64,000 nucleotides of DNA from Rutstroemia sp. NJR-2017a BVV2 (taxonomy: Eukaryota > Ascomycota > Leotiomycetes > Helotiales > Rutstroemiaceae): NCBI GenBank assembly GCA_002946415.1, contig NJPS01000012.1:62001-126000 (forward strand), written 5' to 3'. Position numbers and translations under genes: made by a program. Each line of letters opens with the position of its first letter. Within the stretch, counting starts at the first letter, position 1. A model generated the notes under the pieces. The model was given only the letters and a program-made list of their open reading frames with translations, did no database searches and was not told the DNA's origin. This document shows, piece after piece, positions 11,012 through 23,489 of the stretch.

Positions 11012-11809
11012 TTAGACCTCTTCAATCTCGTACTCTGCGTCGAACCTCTCATTCGCATTTGCCGTTCCATTTCTTCTCCTTCTACTCGCACCGTCGTATC
11101 CTGCTCTTTCATCCCGATCTCTTGGTGTTCGTGTTCTTGTTCCACTCCACTGCCGGTCATACTCGTGTTCATCTTCATTATCATGCTCGTCGTAAATTCT
11201 TCTACTCGTATGTTCGTATCCTCTCCTTGATGTTCTTGTCCCACTCCGCCGCCGATCATAATCATCATCATCCTCGTCCTCGTCCTCTTCGACGACGTAA
11301 GCTCTTCTATGCGCAGTTTCGGCGCGGGGCACGCTTCTTCTCCATTCATCTATATTCCGCCATTCGCCGCCTCCTCCGCCATTTCTTTCTTCTTCCCTTT
11401 CCCAATCATCACGCTCAACATATCTCCTCCCTCTCCTCTCCTCTTCTCGTTCCCGTTCTCCCCTCTTCCCATGCCCTTTATCCCTCTTCATCCTCGCATC
11501 TCTATCCTCTCTCCTCTCCTTTCCCTCCCCATCAAAGAACCCACCACTCTCAAGCACCGTCTCCAACCCCACAACAGTTGCCGCCGCCGCAGCACGCGAC
11601 TTCCAGGGGCCGCCCTCAACCAGCAACGTCGCTCCGATGGCTAGTCCCATCATTGATAGTGTGGCGAAGAGGTTTTTGGATTTGTTTTTTTGCTTTTGGT
11701 CTCGGGAGGAGGAAGGAGGATGAGAACGGTGTGATGAGTGCCGGGAGGAGTGGAACGGCGAGGAGGAAGAGGAGGGGTTGATGTAAGATTGGTGGTGGTG
11801 AGGAGACAT
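11012..11809 (-). CDS. Hypothetical charged, low-complexity protein with a central hydrophobic segment
   Basis: A single-exon frame of 265 residues. I start it at the ATG at 11807-11809, although an in-frame start further up (11902) is possible. Residues 1-45 are Ser/His-rich. A hydrophobic, glycine/alanine-rich stretch follows (about 46-90: LSMMGLAIGATLLVEGG ... RAAAAATVVGLETVLESGG) that could insert in or lie along a membrane. The remaining two thirds is dominated by Arg, Glu and Asp (RREDRDARMKRDKG, EDEDEDDDDYDRR) and is probably disordered. The family is not recognised. Low-complexity composition means the frame could be open by chance; a plus-strand frame of 352 codons over the same DNA (10723-11781) is also open, but is less protein-like. 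Confidence 0.5.
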   Translation of the reverse strand: MSPHHHQSYINPSSSSSPFHSSRHSSHRSHPPSSSRDQKQKNKSKNLFATLSMMGLAIGATLLVEGGPWKSRAAAAATVVGLETVLESGGFFDGEGKERREDRDARMKRDKGHGKRGEREREEERRGRRYVERDDWEREEERNGGGGGEWRNIDEWRRSVPRAETAHRRAYVVEEDEDEDDDDYDRRRSGTRTSRRGYEHTSRRIYDEHDNEDEHEYDRQWSGTRTRTPRDRDERAGYDGASRRRRNGTANANERFDAEYEIEEV

Positions 11810-13172
11810 TTTGTCTTTCTTTCTTTTGGGTGTGGAAACAGTGTGAGATGAGATGAGGTAAGAAGATGCCGGAGACGAAACGACAGAATAAAAATATAAC
11901 AAGAGTAAAAGTGACTCTGTTGGATCGAACGAAGATCAATGGTATCTCAACCCTCGTAAATCTTTTCGCCCAACCGCACCAAGAAGCAAGCGTACAGAAT
12001 GCCTGAGAGTTTTCCGCGACAAAAATCCTTCCTCTTCTCTTTTTCACACACTCTTTTTCTTCCTTTCTCTCTCAAACTCAGTACTCAAGCCCGTTCAACT
12101 TCCCACGAAAGACTTCCTTCGCAGATAAAATATAAAGACACAAAACTATTCATCTACTCAATGATTCACACGCTATCTATTCATCCACCACACATACATC
12201 ACATCACACTTCGACCAAGAAAAAAAACTCCCTCCCCAGGCAGCTTTCCCTCTTTCCCCTCAAAAACTTTCAGCTCAGCCCTTCCCTACGGCCCAAAAGA
12301 AAAGCGGCGGTGGCAAAGCCCACTTCCACCTAACCAATTGCGCGCAAATGCTCAGGTATAGATGATAAAAAGGTGGGGATTTGCGTAGCCAAGGGGCTGA
12401 AGGGGAAAATTGTGTGAGTAACGAGGGAGGTGGGATGGAGATGGAGATGAGGCGCTTTTATGTTGTGTTAGTTGAAATATCAGGCAGGAATGGTAGGACA
12501 TGGAAGGATATGCAGGATAGGTGTGGGTGGGTAGATGCGGCGATTGCGATACGATGATTTATTGATGGATATATGTAGGTAGGCGGCGGGTATTTTCGGT
12601 GAGAGAGAATGGTTATCGATGGATAGCTGGTAGGCAGATGATGGGCAAGGCGAAGGCGAAGGCAACTGACGAGGTGGATTATTGAATAAACTGTATTGGT
12701 GAGGCGCGTGCCTGTGGATGGACCGTAACAACTAATTAATATATTGTGATGTTCTTTCGACTTCCAGCTGCGAGTGAGATGTGATGGAATGGGATGAGAC
12801 ATTGCCGCCTGATGGACTGCGCGCGGCATGTGATTATTCGGTACGGGTACGTACGGTGGTTTGACATTTGATATGAACATACTGATCGAATGTTTCTGGG
12901 TATTGATCACTTGATAATTAATCATTTCTGTTAACATAGTAGAGGTCAGTGGAATGAGTATGGAGTCCGTCGGTAATGGTGATAAATGTTAGTCTGTGTT
13001 TGTGAATTAACTCCGACTGCTATGATATGGCTACACTACACAACTCGTGCGACAAATACCCAACCATCAAGAATGAACGACGTATCGTAACCCAATGTAG
13101 ATACGGTGTATGACAACTGACATCGAGCAGTACGCCCACAGAAACGCAATATAATAATTCCACAGCACCCTC
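11810..13172. other. Intergenic, no supported gene
   Basis: Promoter side of the charged-protein gene and 3' flank of the Htd2-like gene. Pyrimidine-rich stretches at about 12025-12075 and GGATGGATAG-like simple motifs at 12540-12625 are visible. Short frames are unconvincing. Confidence 0.5.
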
Positions 13173-14205
13173 TCAAAACCTCTCCACCACCCCCCTCATC
13201 CCCACATTCCCAAACCCATCTACAATCCTGACCTCCGTCCTCCTGTCCTCCTCCTCCGCCATCACAATACGATACGTCTCGCCGACATAAAACGGGCTCG
13301 TCGCTCTATACTCTACCTTCCTCGGCCGGCTCCCCTTACCCACCACATCCCGCCAGAAATCAAGCACATGTATCAGATTCAACGGGCCATGCACAACCAG
13401 ATCGCGATGTCCTTCTACGGTCCTGCACCAGTCGCGATTATAGTGGATCTTATGCGCGTTGAACGTCAGAGCCGAGAAACGAAAGAGTCGTACGGGTGTT
13501 TGTGTTATGTCGCGGGTATGGAGGCCGGAAGGGAGAGGGACGGCGGGGGGTTGGGGTGGGAGAGTGAGGGGGTGGAGGGGGGAGATCGAGGGGCGGAATA
13601 TCCAGTTTCTGGAATGGAGAGTGAAAATTAGCATGTCATATCCTCGTAACCATCTATCCCCCCTAAACAAAAACCACTCAAACCCCAAAAGTGATCAAGA
13701 CAAATAAAACCTACCTCCGATCCACAACCGCCACCCCCCTCTCATTCTCAAACCTCTTCTCCACCCCCACCACAATCATCTCCTCCCCCGCCCTCGTCCT
13801 CTTCGCCAGCGCACTCCTCAACACCGTCGTCTCCGTGACTTCCTCCCCAACCCTCAACTCATTCCCCTGCACCCACTCCAGCTCCCCTCCCGCCCACATA
13901 CGTCGCGTAAACGGTTTCGGCGGGTTGTACGCCCGATCCGAGCCATCGGCACCCAGCTCGCTCTCTGTGTCCCCCGGCGTGAAATACACCAGATGGTAGC
14001 ACGGCGGGAGCGGCGTGCCTGCGCTTACGGGGGCCGAGGCATGAGAAAGCGTGGCGTTGAGACGTTGGAGCTGGTTTGCGTCGAGGAGTTGGGTTTGAGT
14101 GCGTGGACCGAGGGATTGCGTTGTTTGGAGGAAGGACGCGGCGATTGAGGATGCGGATGCGGATGCGGATGCGCTGCTATAGAGGCGGCGGAGGGAGAAG
14201 GCCAT
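13173..14205 (-). CDS. HTD2: Mitochondrial 3-hydroxyacyl-thioester dehydratase, Htd2-like (hot-dog fold)
   Basis: Two exons, 14205-13715 and 13608-13173, joined across a 106-bp intron (GTAGGT...TTCCAG), giving 308 residues. The N-terminus MAFSLRRLYSSASASASASS is basic and hydroxylated with no acids, like a mitochondrial presequence; its Ser-Ala repeat comes from a short GGATGC tandem repeat. The second exon carries the hot-dog hydratase signature: FRFSALTFNAHKIHYNRDW followed by LVVHGPLN. Htd2 removes water from 3-hydroxyacyl-ACP in mitochondrial type II fatty acid synthesis, which supplies octanoate for lipoate. The first exon has WAGGELEW, also typical of the fungal family. The assignment is by motif recall. 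A mesaconyl-CoA hydratase-type function is the main alternative. Confidence 0.85.
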
Positions 14206-15251
14206 GGTTCGGAGACATGCTGAGTGCGGGGAAATAGAGAGGTAATGCTATTTTTGTAGTGACGACGGAAAGCTTGTCGTCCGTTAAGATTAACTTTATC
14301 CAGTTTAATCTTTAATCTTTAAGACGCCATCAAGCCTCCGATATATTTTATTTCCGGGGCCGGGAATTCTCCGATATAAAAGATTACCCCTCATGTTCTC
14401 CGCTAAAGAACAGAAGCTTGGAGTTCAGACGACGGACGATAGTCGTAGCGATAACGATAAGTCACTGAGTCAAGATAACTTTGACCGAACGTCCTCCAAC
14501 TACCTATCTATCTATCCATCCATTCCCCCTTTTTACTCAAACCAAACAAACTATCCTCCTCGTATTCTCCCCGTCCCTCCTCCTCCCTCCTCAAACAAAC
14601 TCACACCCCTCACGGAACCGCATCCCCAAAACAGCAAATGCTCCCGAACACTCCTACCATACTACATCCAGGTACAGTACCTCGAAGAAGAAAAGGGACC
14701 AAAGAAAAAAGACGTTTCAATACAACTTTAGCTTAGTTCATCTCTGACAGGTCGCGCGTTTCAAGCCACCCATGACAAGCAAGAATGTGGAGATTGAGCT
14801 TGTTTTAAACGAGTCTTTTCGAAACACGCGCCTTTCACCAAATAGGCAGTATGCACGAAAAAGATACGCAGGGTCAGTTCGGTTGGGGAAGTAACGCAAG
14901 AGAAAATGAAATTGCAAAAATACGGACTGCATCTAGTGTGAGTGAGCGGGCGCTTGTTAGGTCTGGACTGGCTATTGCACATGTACCGGGTGTAGATTGG
15001 TAGGTAGATGAATTTGATTGAATTGACCCTTTCATTCCATTTCCTCCCCTTTACGCCATGACCGTGAAAGGTCGCTGTGTATGCAAAAACAATAAATGAC
15101 ATTTCCCGATTGAACTCCACTACCCCCCGCCCGTCATTCATCACGTCGTTCCCCGTGCCATGTACTGATATGATAGATTGTATCGTGATAGATAGAAGAG
15201 AAAAAAAGTATCCCGCTTGGACTAAATAGGGAGATAGAAAGCACCTTCACT
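14206..15251. other. Intergenic between two minus-strand genes
   Basis: Promoter region of the Htd2-like gene (near 14206-14400, including a direct TTTAATCTTTAA-type repeat near 14308) and 3' flank of the SANT gene. CT-rich at 14500-14620. No gene supported. Confidence 0.55.
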
Positions 15252-16292
15252 CTACATCAACAAATCCCTCGACTCCCTGCTCTCCTCCAATCTCTTGATC
15301 ATTTCCCTCTCCTTGGGGCTCCTTGGACTCGCATCGATACCCAAAAGTGCCGAGATGCTAGTCGCGCTGTTCTTGACCTCCTGCGGTGGGGAAGGGAGCC
15401 TTTGAGTGGACTGTGGCGCTTTGGTCATGTAGTGGTAGCTTGCGCCGCTAGCAGTTGGCATGTCTGGTGAAACACATGGGGTCGGGGGCCCATTCAGGGC
15501 GACTCCTTGTTTCCAGCTCTCCTCGAGCAAGAATGGGGAGACTCCTCCGCCGTACTCGGCTGCGATGACGTTCCAGAAAGAGTTACGGTGAGCTTCGTAT
15601 ATGCAGCGGAGACGATCCTTGTCGACGCTGGCGACGTTCATAGGAGTGGAGTTGACGCCGCAGTCGAGACGAAGGGTCTGGGTGGCAGCCGAGTCGGAGA
15701 TGGAGCGACGAGGAAGAGTTGGTTTGGGGAGGATGGCAACTGGGTGGCCGAGAGTACGGACGGGGCTGTTGGAAGCTGATCGAGGAAGAAGGCTGGCAGC
15801 GGAAGGAAGTTGCACGTGTTCGAGTGATGGAGAGTAATTATAGCTTGGTGGTGTCTCGGGAAGGACAGCGTTCTCATGGACAGGAGATGGGACAGGAATT
15901 GGAAGGATTGGCGAGTCGGCAGCGGAACCGGTGCTCGAAGATGCCATAGAGTTGGTACGCTTGCGGCGGTTGCTACCATGTGACAATTGATGAAAGTGTA
16001 GACGGCAAGCCAACTCGGTCTTTTTAAGGTGTGCAGCGATATGCTTGTACGGCATTTTTTGGAGGCGGGTTTGAAGAAGATAAACTTCCTATAAGTGAAG
16101 TAAGTTAGAAATGGTTCCTTGGTATCTTGGAGATTCTCCACATACCTCATCCTCGCTCCATGCTCTGCCTCCACCGGTAGAAGCTGCCTTGCGGTTCTTT
16201 TGGACACCATATTCGTGTCTGGTGGCCACGTCGACAGGCACATATGTGGATGGTGCCACTTGGGATGAAGTGTTCATTTGGATTGAAGACAT
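15252..16292 (-). CDS. SANT/Myb-like DNA-binding protein
   Basis: Exons 16292-16146 and 16088-15252 (57-bp intron, GTATGT...TATAG) give 327 residues. The intron falls inside a Myb/SANT-like helix bundle: GRAWSEDE joins EVYLLQTRLQKMPYKHIAAHL, then KKTELACRLHFHQLSHG and a basic RRKR, so residues about 44-95 form the domain. The following 230 residues are Ser/Pro-rich and probably disordered, with a conserved-looking patch RLRCIYEAHRNSFWNVIAAEYGGG near 200-225 that has a second helix-turn-helix feel (tryptophan, then IAAEYG). The C-terminus ends in a charged helix. It is probably a nuclear regulator; targets are unknown. I do not recognise a named orthologue. Confidence 0.75.
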
Positions 16293-17531
16293 GATGTATG
16301 TTTCGTAGATGATGTGAGAAGAGTCGTGCTGAAAAGCTCAAAAGTTATACTGTAAAAAGATTGGTTGAACCGGCAATCGACAAGAATCGAAGTTGATATG
16401 GAAAATGCAGGCTGGATGCTGCAGGAGTATGAAATCTTTAGAAAAAAGGACTTGTATAAAGTGGTAATGTGTTGCAAAATATAACAACGTATTAAACTAC
16501 AATAAAGAATGTAAGGCAGCCAGGCCAGTTGGTCAAGAAAGGAGAGTAAAAATTAGCTGCGAAAGAAGTAGTCACGTCGAGTGTAGGGAGAAAGAAAAGA
16601 GCAGACGATGGGGAGAAAGTTGGAGGATATATATGTTAGATCTGCAGCATTGTGTTGACAGTTCAGCTTGAGCGTGGGAATCGCTTGTATTGGCCCTCTG
16701 AGAAGTCTAAAACTTTCTTGCAGGGAACTCTGAGAATTGACGTTCATCAGAGTTTCTGATTATGCATGGTTCAGTTGCATATCCCCATTACCTTTTCGTC
16801 CCGTTTCTGCATCATAATAGTGTTTCTTAGTGACGGGGATAATGATGTAAATCTCTGTTCGACGTTTGAGGCGGGGTCTCAGGTGTCATAACCTCGATAA
16901 GATCTCAAAACGACTAACCGGAAGCATGGGAATCCCACCACACGTCTCTGCAGATGGCTGTGAAGAACTGGTGGAGGATCCTGAGTACGCCGGGGTTAAA
17001 CGCTCCCGTCCATGTAGTGTGTATGAGCTTTTGGTGTTGTCCATCCGACGAGTTCCAATTTCAGCGACAATGGCGACAGTGTGGCTGTAGGTTCGCGGCC
17101 GGGTAGCATTTGGCCAGCTCGTAGCCATACACAACAATTGCAGAAGTTCTGTTGATGTTACAATCAACAATCAACCTGGGGTAGTCGAGGGGGAAGCGAG
17201 TTTCGAAGAGTTTCGTACAGGGCAAGGATGGCGGTTAAGGTTACTCTCGAGCCACCACTTAAGGTTCTCGACCACCAAATTGGCACCAAAGCTCGCCAAC
17301 AACCCGACCAATACGACCAGTACCCGCCCCGGTGTTCCCAGGTCGATGCAGAAAGCGCAGAACCATGAAAACCGTGAAAATCTAATCTCACGCATCCTTT
17401 CCTGTTTGGGCGTGGGCGAGATGTTTTAAAGGCTCGAATGCATAATTGATCGAAGATATCGGACGCAGATGGGGCCAGCATTGGAACAGTCGCCGCGCGC
17501 CTCTTGCTCATGCCCTCGCGTCGTTGGCCCG

Positions 17532-17580
17532 TTTGGATTGTTTGGATTGTTTGGATTGTTTGGATTGTTTGGATTGTTTG
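17532..17580. repeat. 9-bp minisatellite (TTTGGATTG)n
   Basis: Five perfect head-to-tail copies of TTTGGATTG followed by a partial sixth. It is intergenic; the short frames that translate it are not supported as genes. Confidence 0.9.
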
Positions 17581-20500
17581 GAGTGGCTGGTAGTGCAAAA
17601 GTCCTGTACTAGGCAGACATGTTTCGCCATAAGTGGATAGACCTTCACTTCATCGAGGCTCTGGGAGATCTGTGTGCACTGTGAACCTTACCAGTCAAAC
17701 GGATGACAGGTTAATAATAGGAATAGCATATAGGACAGCTTGATAATAACGGTTCTTGTATGAAGTGCGCACAGTAGTACCCACCTTCTGACGACGACCT
17801 CAACGACGACCTCGGCCTACTTACACGATCGAGCTATTTTCCTCTCCGTGTGGCCAATGTTACTTACAATGGAAAGGAATGGACGAGTTCCGGACGATTC
17901 TTCCGCATCAATTGTTTCGTAGCGGCCAAGTCAGCCAAGTCAGCTAGATTACCATCGTATTCCATTCCATACCACGGTACCAACACCAACGGCCATACGG
18001 GTGCAATACAGTACCATACATTGCTGTCGGCCAATAGCACCCCACATCATATCATACCATACCAGATATTGATAGATGTGTACCTAGGTAATTTCTTCAT
18101 TTCCTCAGAGCCGTCTCAATCCGTCTGAATTCGTCTCAAAGTATCCGAATGTGACATGACATACCGTTCGTCCTGCCCGGAATCACTGTACTGTACCACC
18201 AGGTTCCAGCCACCGAACCTCGGAGTGGTCGTATTGGGGGTTGATTTGTATGAGAGGAAATTAGACCATTGGTCGGAAGGACGAACGTCCGATCTCTGGA
18301 GAAGTGTCATCTCAAAATTCTGGTCATTTACAGTCGGTTTGCAGCCACAAGAGGCAAAGCCCGGCGGCGGCCCAGCAGCCTTATGAGAATTGCAGTGAAG
18401 AAAAGGTTAGAAAAGGTTGGCTTGGGAGAAGGTTAATTCGGATGAAGGCGGATGAAGGGTCCAAGCTGCTAATCCATGCCACTTGCCCCTCGGTTCCTTG
18501 TCTTCCTCCTGACGCTCATCTAGGTTCACCAGCTACAAGGGTTGTCTGTCGCTCTTCTCGCTCCTCGCCCTCGTCCCCCATTTCCGTTTACAGCTCAAGA
18601 CTTTACCGAACTACGTATCTTGTTGCTTTTCAAAGTCTTCTTGTCGCATGGTTGGCCCAATGATTCTAAAACGTTTTGAGCGAGTATTGAGATGAATTTG
18701 GTGGCGTGGCCCTCAAACGCTGTCTGAGAAATCATGTTACTCGCAACGTCTCGAGACTGGAAAACATTGCATGAATAAGAAAGAAAAAAACCCTCTCAGT
18801 TCTCATGCCAAGATGAACTACCCACCAGACCTGAGAAAGTTAAGGTGGACAGGTGTAGGTAAGCAGATCTCACCAGTCGCCAGTGCAAGAGAGAAAGGAG
18901 GGTCTCCTATGACGACGGAGAATTAAATGCTGTACGCCCATACGCCCATCTATGCGCTCGCTGTGCATCCTGCTGTGCTTTGGTGCAGGCTGTCGTTGAT
19001 TAGCAGAGGACATGCTGTGTTTGGGTTCCTGCAACCCTAGTAATTATGATTGCCAGTATGATTTTCTCCCCATTCATACCTGAAAAGTTTCGAAAACTTG
19101 TTCTATACCACCTCAATACTTCGGATCTCACCCATCCGAACTGAAGGATCATCGTGAAGGCGTGGTCTGGGGGAAATTGGAAAAGCCATGATCTACGAAT
19201 GCTATACTATTACAATGGCCGCGACGTCGACATCCGTCACGTGCTAGGCGTGCTCTTCTCACGTGGTAACAGGTTCAGGTCTCAGGTCTCAGGTCTCAGG
19301 TCCCCGATTATGACCTGTGTGTGAATGCGCATGCCAAATGCTGCTTTGGGAAGTACGACAGGTGACCGAAGTACGTAACCGGCATTCTTTTCCTCCGAGC
19401 ACCATTCGAAAGTTTGACAAGTATGGCTAGGTGCATATACCGCTTGGATACCTTCTACATCCAAAATGTCATTCACCGTTCTTTTCGTCAGCCAAGATTA
19501 TGTATGTATCCGTACGTCCAAACTCACGAGAATAAGATGTGACTTTTCCAAGGTTGGTCGTTTGTTGTTTTAATAAATACCTTTGATATAGGCATAGGGT
19601 ATACAAGCTGCCAGAGGGGGCACAGTCACGAGCCCTCAGGACGACCCAGACGTCTCGTAGAGTCGTAGGGAAACGAAGGGACGGAGCCCAAACACCAAAC
19701 ACCGCACACCATCTCCTTGAACTTCAGAGGAACTAAGGGGGTACCAGCCTCCAAACAAGTTCGAACCGCAGCATAGTGTTCCTCCTTCTCGGAGACACTT
19801 CTAGATACGTCGCTTCGATCCGCTATGAAACAAACAAATTATTCCCTACGACCACTTAAGTACGGAGCATAAGGCTAAAGTGCCATTTCTTTGTCAGACG
19901 ACGATTGCAGCTGCCCAGCGCCCAGCGCCCAGTGCCCAGTGCCCAGCTCCTGTATAGACTCTATAGAGTACCCAGCGGGTTATCGCGAAATGCGAAGAAG
20001 GGAAGGTCGAGGCTAGAGCCTACAGGTTAGGGGGGCTAGCTCTAGCAAAATCCCAACGGTCGGGTCCACCATTTTTTGGGCTTTTTGCAAACCCGTGTCG
20101 CCGTCTTCCCACCCCGGCCCGAGGATCCTTTCCATTTGTCCAATGACCGGCACGGAATGAAAAGGTTGAGAACCCATACCGCTTGTCCCTTATTCTGCAA
20201 TTCGATACGCTCTCGGCGAATACCTTGCGCGGGCTGCGGCGAGGCAGCGCCATTTTTGGATTTTCGGGTACGCCTTGCAGTCCGTAGCAAATCCTTCCGC
20301 CCATTCATAAGCAGCTCTTTGCGCCGGTTCCCTTGGCCTGTGGTTACTTTTCCAGCCTACATCAATCACAAGGTAACCCAAATGTCATTTTAACTCGCAG
20401 TGTACTTTCGGGGATTATGTGACCGACGCTTGATGATTGATGATTGATGGGTGGTGATTGATTATTGATGTCAAAGGGATTCAAGATGCACAATGCGGTC

Positions 20501-22666
20501 AGATTATAATCATCCACTTCCACGTCCCCTTCCACTTGGCCAGCATGAATGAAGCCTTGTACATTGTACAGGCACGCATGGGGTTGCTGCACATGAATTA
20601 TCAATATATAGAGACGGAAACCAACCTCAAGGGAAACAAAGAAATAAGGGGAGGGTGCCACAACCCGCAACGGAGGTACCCCCGTGTATATTGCTATGTT
20701 GACAAAAATCATGGCCCAAAGCCTGATGCGAACAAGTTCAATCGTACTCTAGCCTTTTCATCTCCTCATCACATAGTATTTCATGCAAGTCCGTACAGAA
20801 TACGAATAGCTACTTACACCGCTCTATGATTTGCCTGATGGATGCGTCGTGGAGGAGGAACGATGGATGGTGATGCTGGTGAAGTTCTACCTTCTTGCTC
20901 TATCCGTTGAAGAGGTCCGGTAACATTGTGATAGTGACACCAAATGACCTCGTATCTGTTCCCTAAACTACTTAAGAACAATCGTCACTTCAGATAAACA
21001 CATGCCAAGCGCGCAACAGGCTGGGGAAGTGAATGGTCTGAGTGAATAACTTCCACCCATTATAACGAAAAGTGTAGCCAGGATTGAGACTGAGGTTGCA
21101 TACCCCGCAACTTTTAGTTTAAACGACGGCACTGCGTTTGACCATTCAGAGATTTGCTTACCTACGATAGTCCAGCAACATTTTCCCAGTTCCCCAATCA
21201 TGACGTTCGTCGTCCACCATTTCATGCATCTGACTACTGCACCGTCAAGCTGAAGAGGGAAAAGCAGCAAGGAGCAAGCAGCAAGCAAGCAGCCAGCAAG
21301 CGAAGCAGAGGCCGGCAGAGCATCTGTGACACAATGACTTGCTGCTTGCTGCTCTCCCATGGATGGCCAGGGCGGGCGCGCAGCCAGGCAAAGAGGGAAA
21401 AAAATCAGGACATTCACCGAATTGTTTGCATCCTCTTCACCCAACACTCACAGCTGCCCCCTCCCCACGTTCATCCCCTGTCATGTACGACCAGAGCGAC
21501 GGAGAAAGAAGAGCGAATAGGACAAATTGGGCCTTCCCTTGTCTGTCATATCAGTCGCTGCAATTATTCCTACTTCCCTGTCTTTCCCTTTCCCAAGGTA
21601 ACACCAGGCTTTACAATAAACGCAGACGTGGATCTGGCGATCTTCCTTCTGGGAAAATACATGGTTAAGTTAATCAACCTTTTTTTCTTTCATGTGTGCT
21701 CACCCACACCACTTGTCAGCCCGCCTACTGCATTCAAGCCGGCTCATCCCTTTCCAACCCTCCATGCTCGCAAGCCGCGCTGGAAATGAGAAATCCAAGG
21801 AAATTTCCAGAGGGGGCCCGAGTCGCAGTAGTATAGTAGTAGGTATATTGCTAAGTAGTTGGCAGATAGATGGGTAGCTTCGGGCGACAAAAGTAAAAGT
21901 CGCAATACGTGATCAATACTCGAGGGCAGCAAAACGGATGTTATGGAATGCTGCAATCCTAGTACGTACAGCCTATAGAAGTAAGTATATGACGATGGAC
22001 TTACGACGGGGTCTTCAGCCGCTCTAAAAAGTCACTACAAGTACCGAATGGTAACTTAGCTACCGTGGCCCACCGATCGCAGACAGGCATATGCTCATAA
22101 TTATCATTTGTTTCTTTCCGGCTCCTATACCTTGTCAGCATATTTATTTTGTTTTTTCACGGACATGTACCAAGGGTAGCTAAGCAAAAAGGGCAAAGAT
22201 TGGGTAAGGTAGGTAAGGTAGGGTAAGGTAAAGTAGGTACTTAAAGTGTCAAGATGTGGCCCCCCCTCAACCTCATCCTCATGCTCATGCTCATGCTCAT
22301 GCTCCCCTCCCCTCCCCTCATCGTTCCAGCTCTAGTCATCAGATCACTCCAGCCTACCAGCCTACCTACCTATCCAGCTACCCACCTACATACCTTATAA
22401 CATACACAACTTACAACTACCTATAACAACAACCCCATCTTCCCCCCAACAGCTCCCAAGACGTTCAACGAAAACGTTCCCTACCTTTTGTCACACCATT
22501 AGGTAGATGAAGGGATCATTGAACTATTTCATTCATCTACTCCACTTCCCCAGACGCCTTACAGGTGGTTCTAGGATCAGAAGAAGGTAGTGGTGCCGAG
22601 CAAACTCCAACGGTCTTCGGCAACGTATGCACAGCATCAAGAGAGAAACCCGAAAACAACAGAGAG

Positions 22667-22714
22667 ATGTCAGCCTTGTTGACTACATTCAATCGCTCCC
22701 AAGTACATGATCTC
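22667..22714 (+). other. Possible alternative first exon of the downstream Myb gene
   Basis: An ATG at 22667 opens 16 codons that end exactly at a GTAAGT donor (22715). A CAACAG acceptor at 23040-23045 is followed by TCC TAT TCA ATG, which is in phase with the Myb gene ATG at 23055. Splicing would therefore add 19 residues to that protein. The intron would be 331 bp, long for this window. It may instead be a spliced leader with an upstream ORF. Confidence 0.35.
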
Positions 22715-23054
22715 GTAAGTATCTTTGTACCTCTCCTGTACCCCAGCCTCAACACGGTGACCTACAAACCAGGCCGCACGCGAGCCTACCTACCGCTTCT
22801 AATATCTTCGTTCGTCCTTCGCGCAACAATCGAAACACTTCTTTATTTCCCATTTCCATCCTCAGTCTCCCCGTTTTTCCATCTAATCTATCTTTCCTGC
22901 ACCTCATCTCCCCCCACATCACACCACTTCGCGTTCCCACCATTTCTTTATTTTCTCAGCATCCTCCCCTCCGCTCCCATCACCACCACCCTCACCACCA
23001 CCGCCCAACCCCATCTCTCACACACAGCACACTCATCTTCAACAGTCCTATTCA

Positions 23055-23421
23055 ATGTCTAAACGTGTAGAAAGACAACAAGACTTCGATCCCAGCAGCA
23101 GCTTTTCTCTTTCTCTCGCCCACACCACGCCCACTGACGCAACTCTCAAGTCCGAGCTCCCAGCGGCCTCCAGCGGCGCCCGCAACAAACGACGCGCCCC
23201 CGTGCAAGCGACGCCCTCCTCCTTCACCATGACGAGCTCGGTGCCCGCCGGCCCCGCCTCGTCGTCCGCTCTGGACGACTTGTCGATGGGTGCGCCGCCC
23301 ATGCAGCCGCCGGCGAAGAAGAGTCGCACCAATACGCCCTGGACCCCGGCCGAGGAACAACGCCTCAAGAATATGCGGGATGCGGGAAACAGCTGGGCGG
23401 ATATCGCAAAGGTAAGAGAGC

Positions 23422-23489
<68 letters not shown>

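Larger units (their letters stand above)
16293..23054. other. 6.8-kb gene-poor region flanked by two Myb-type genes
   Basis: No frame here has a recognisable domain or long coding bias. It contains several tandem repeats: a 9-bp repeat at 17532-17580, an AGGTCTC repeat at about 19270-19303, GCCCAG(C/T) repeats at about 19910-19946, GGTAAGGTA-type repeats at 22200-22245 and ATGCTC repeats at about 22278-22303. CT-rich DNA leads into the Myb gene at 22850-23040. The region probably holds long regulatory sequence and leader exons for the Myb gene at 23055, but that is inference. Confidence 0.5.

Noticed and set aside
10723..11781. 352-codon plus-strand frame over the charged-protein gene
   Set aside because: It is antisense to the 11012-11809 frame, and its Ser/Pro/His/Leu-rich translation is what a GA-rich coding strand gives when read backwards.
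15507..15949. Overlapping plus-strand frames within the SANT gene
   Set aside because: Antisense shadows of exon 2, which has the coherent Myb-like reading.
17521..17590. Repeat array considered as a CRISPR
   Set aside because: Units are 9 bp with no spacers; it is a minisatellite in a eukaryotic genome.
19740..19780. tRNA-like T-arm (GTTCGAAC) near 19759
   Set aside because: No matching acceptor, D-arm or anticodon stem around it.
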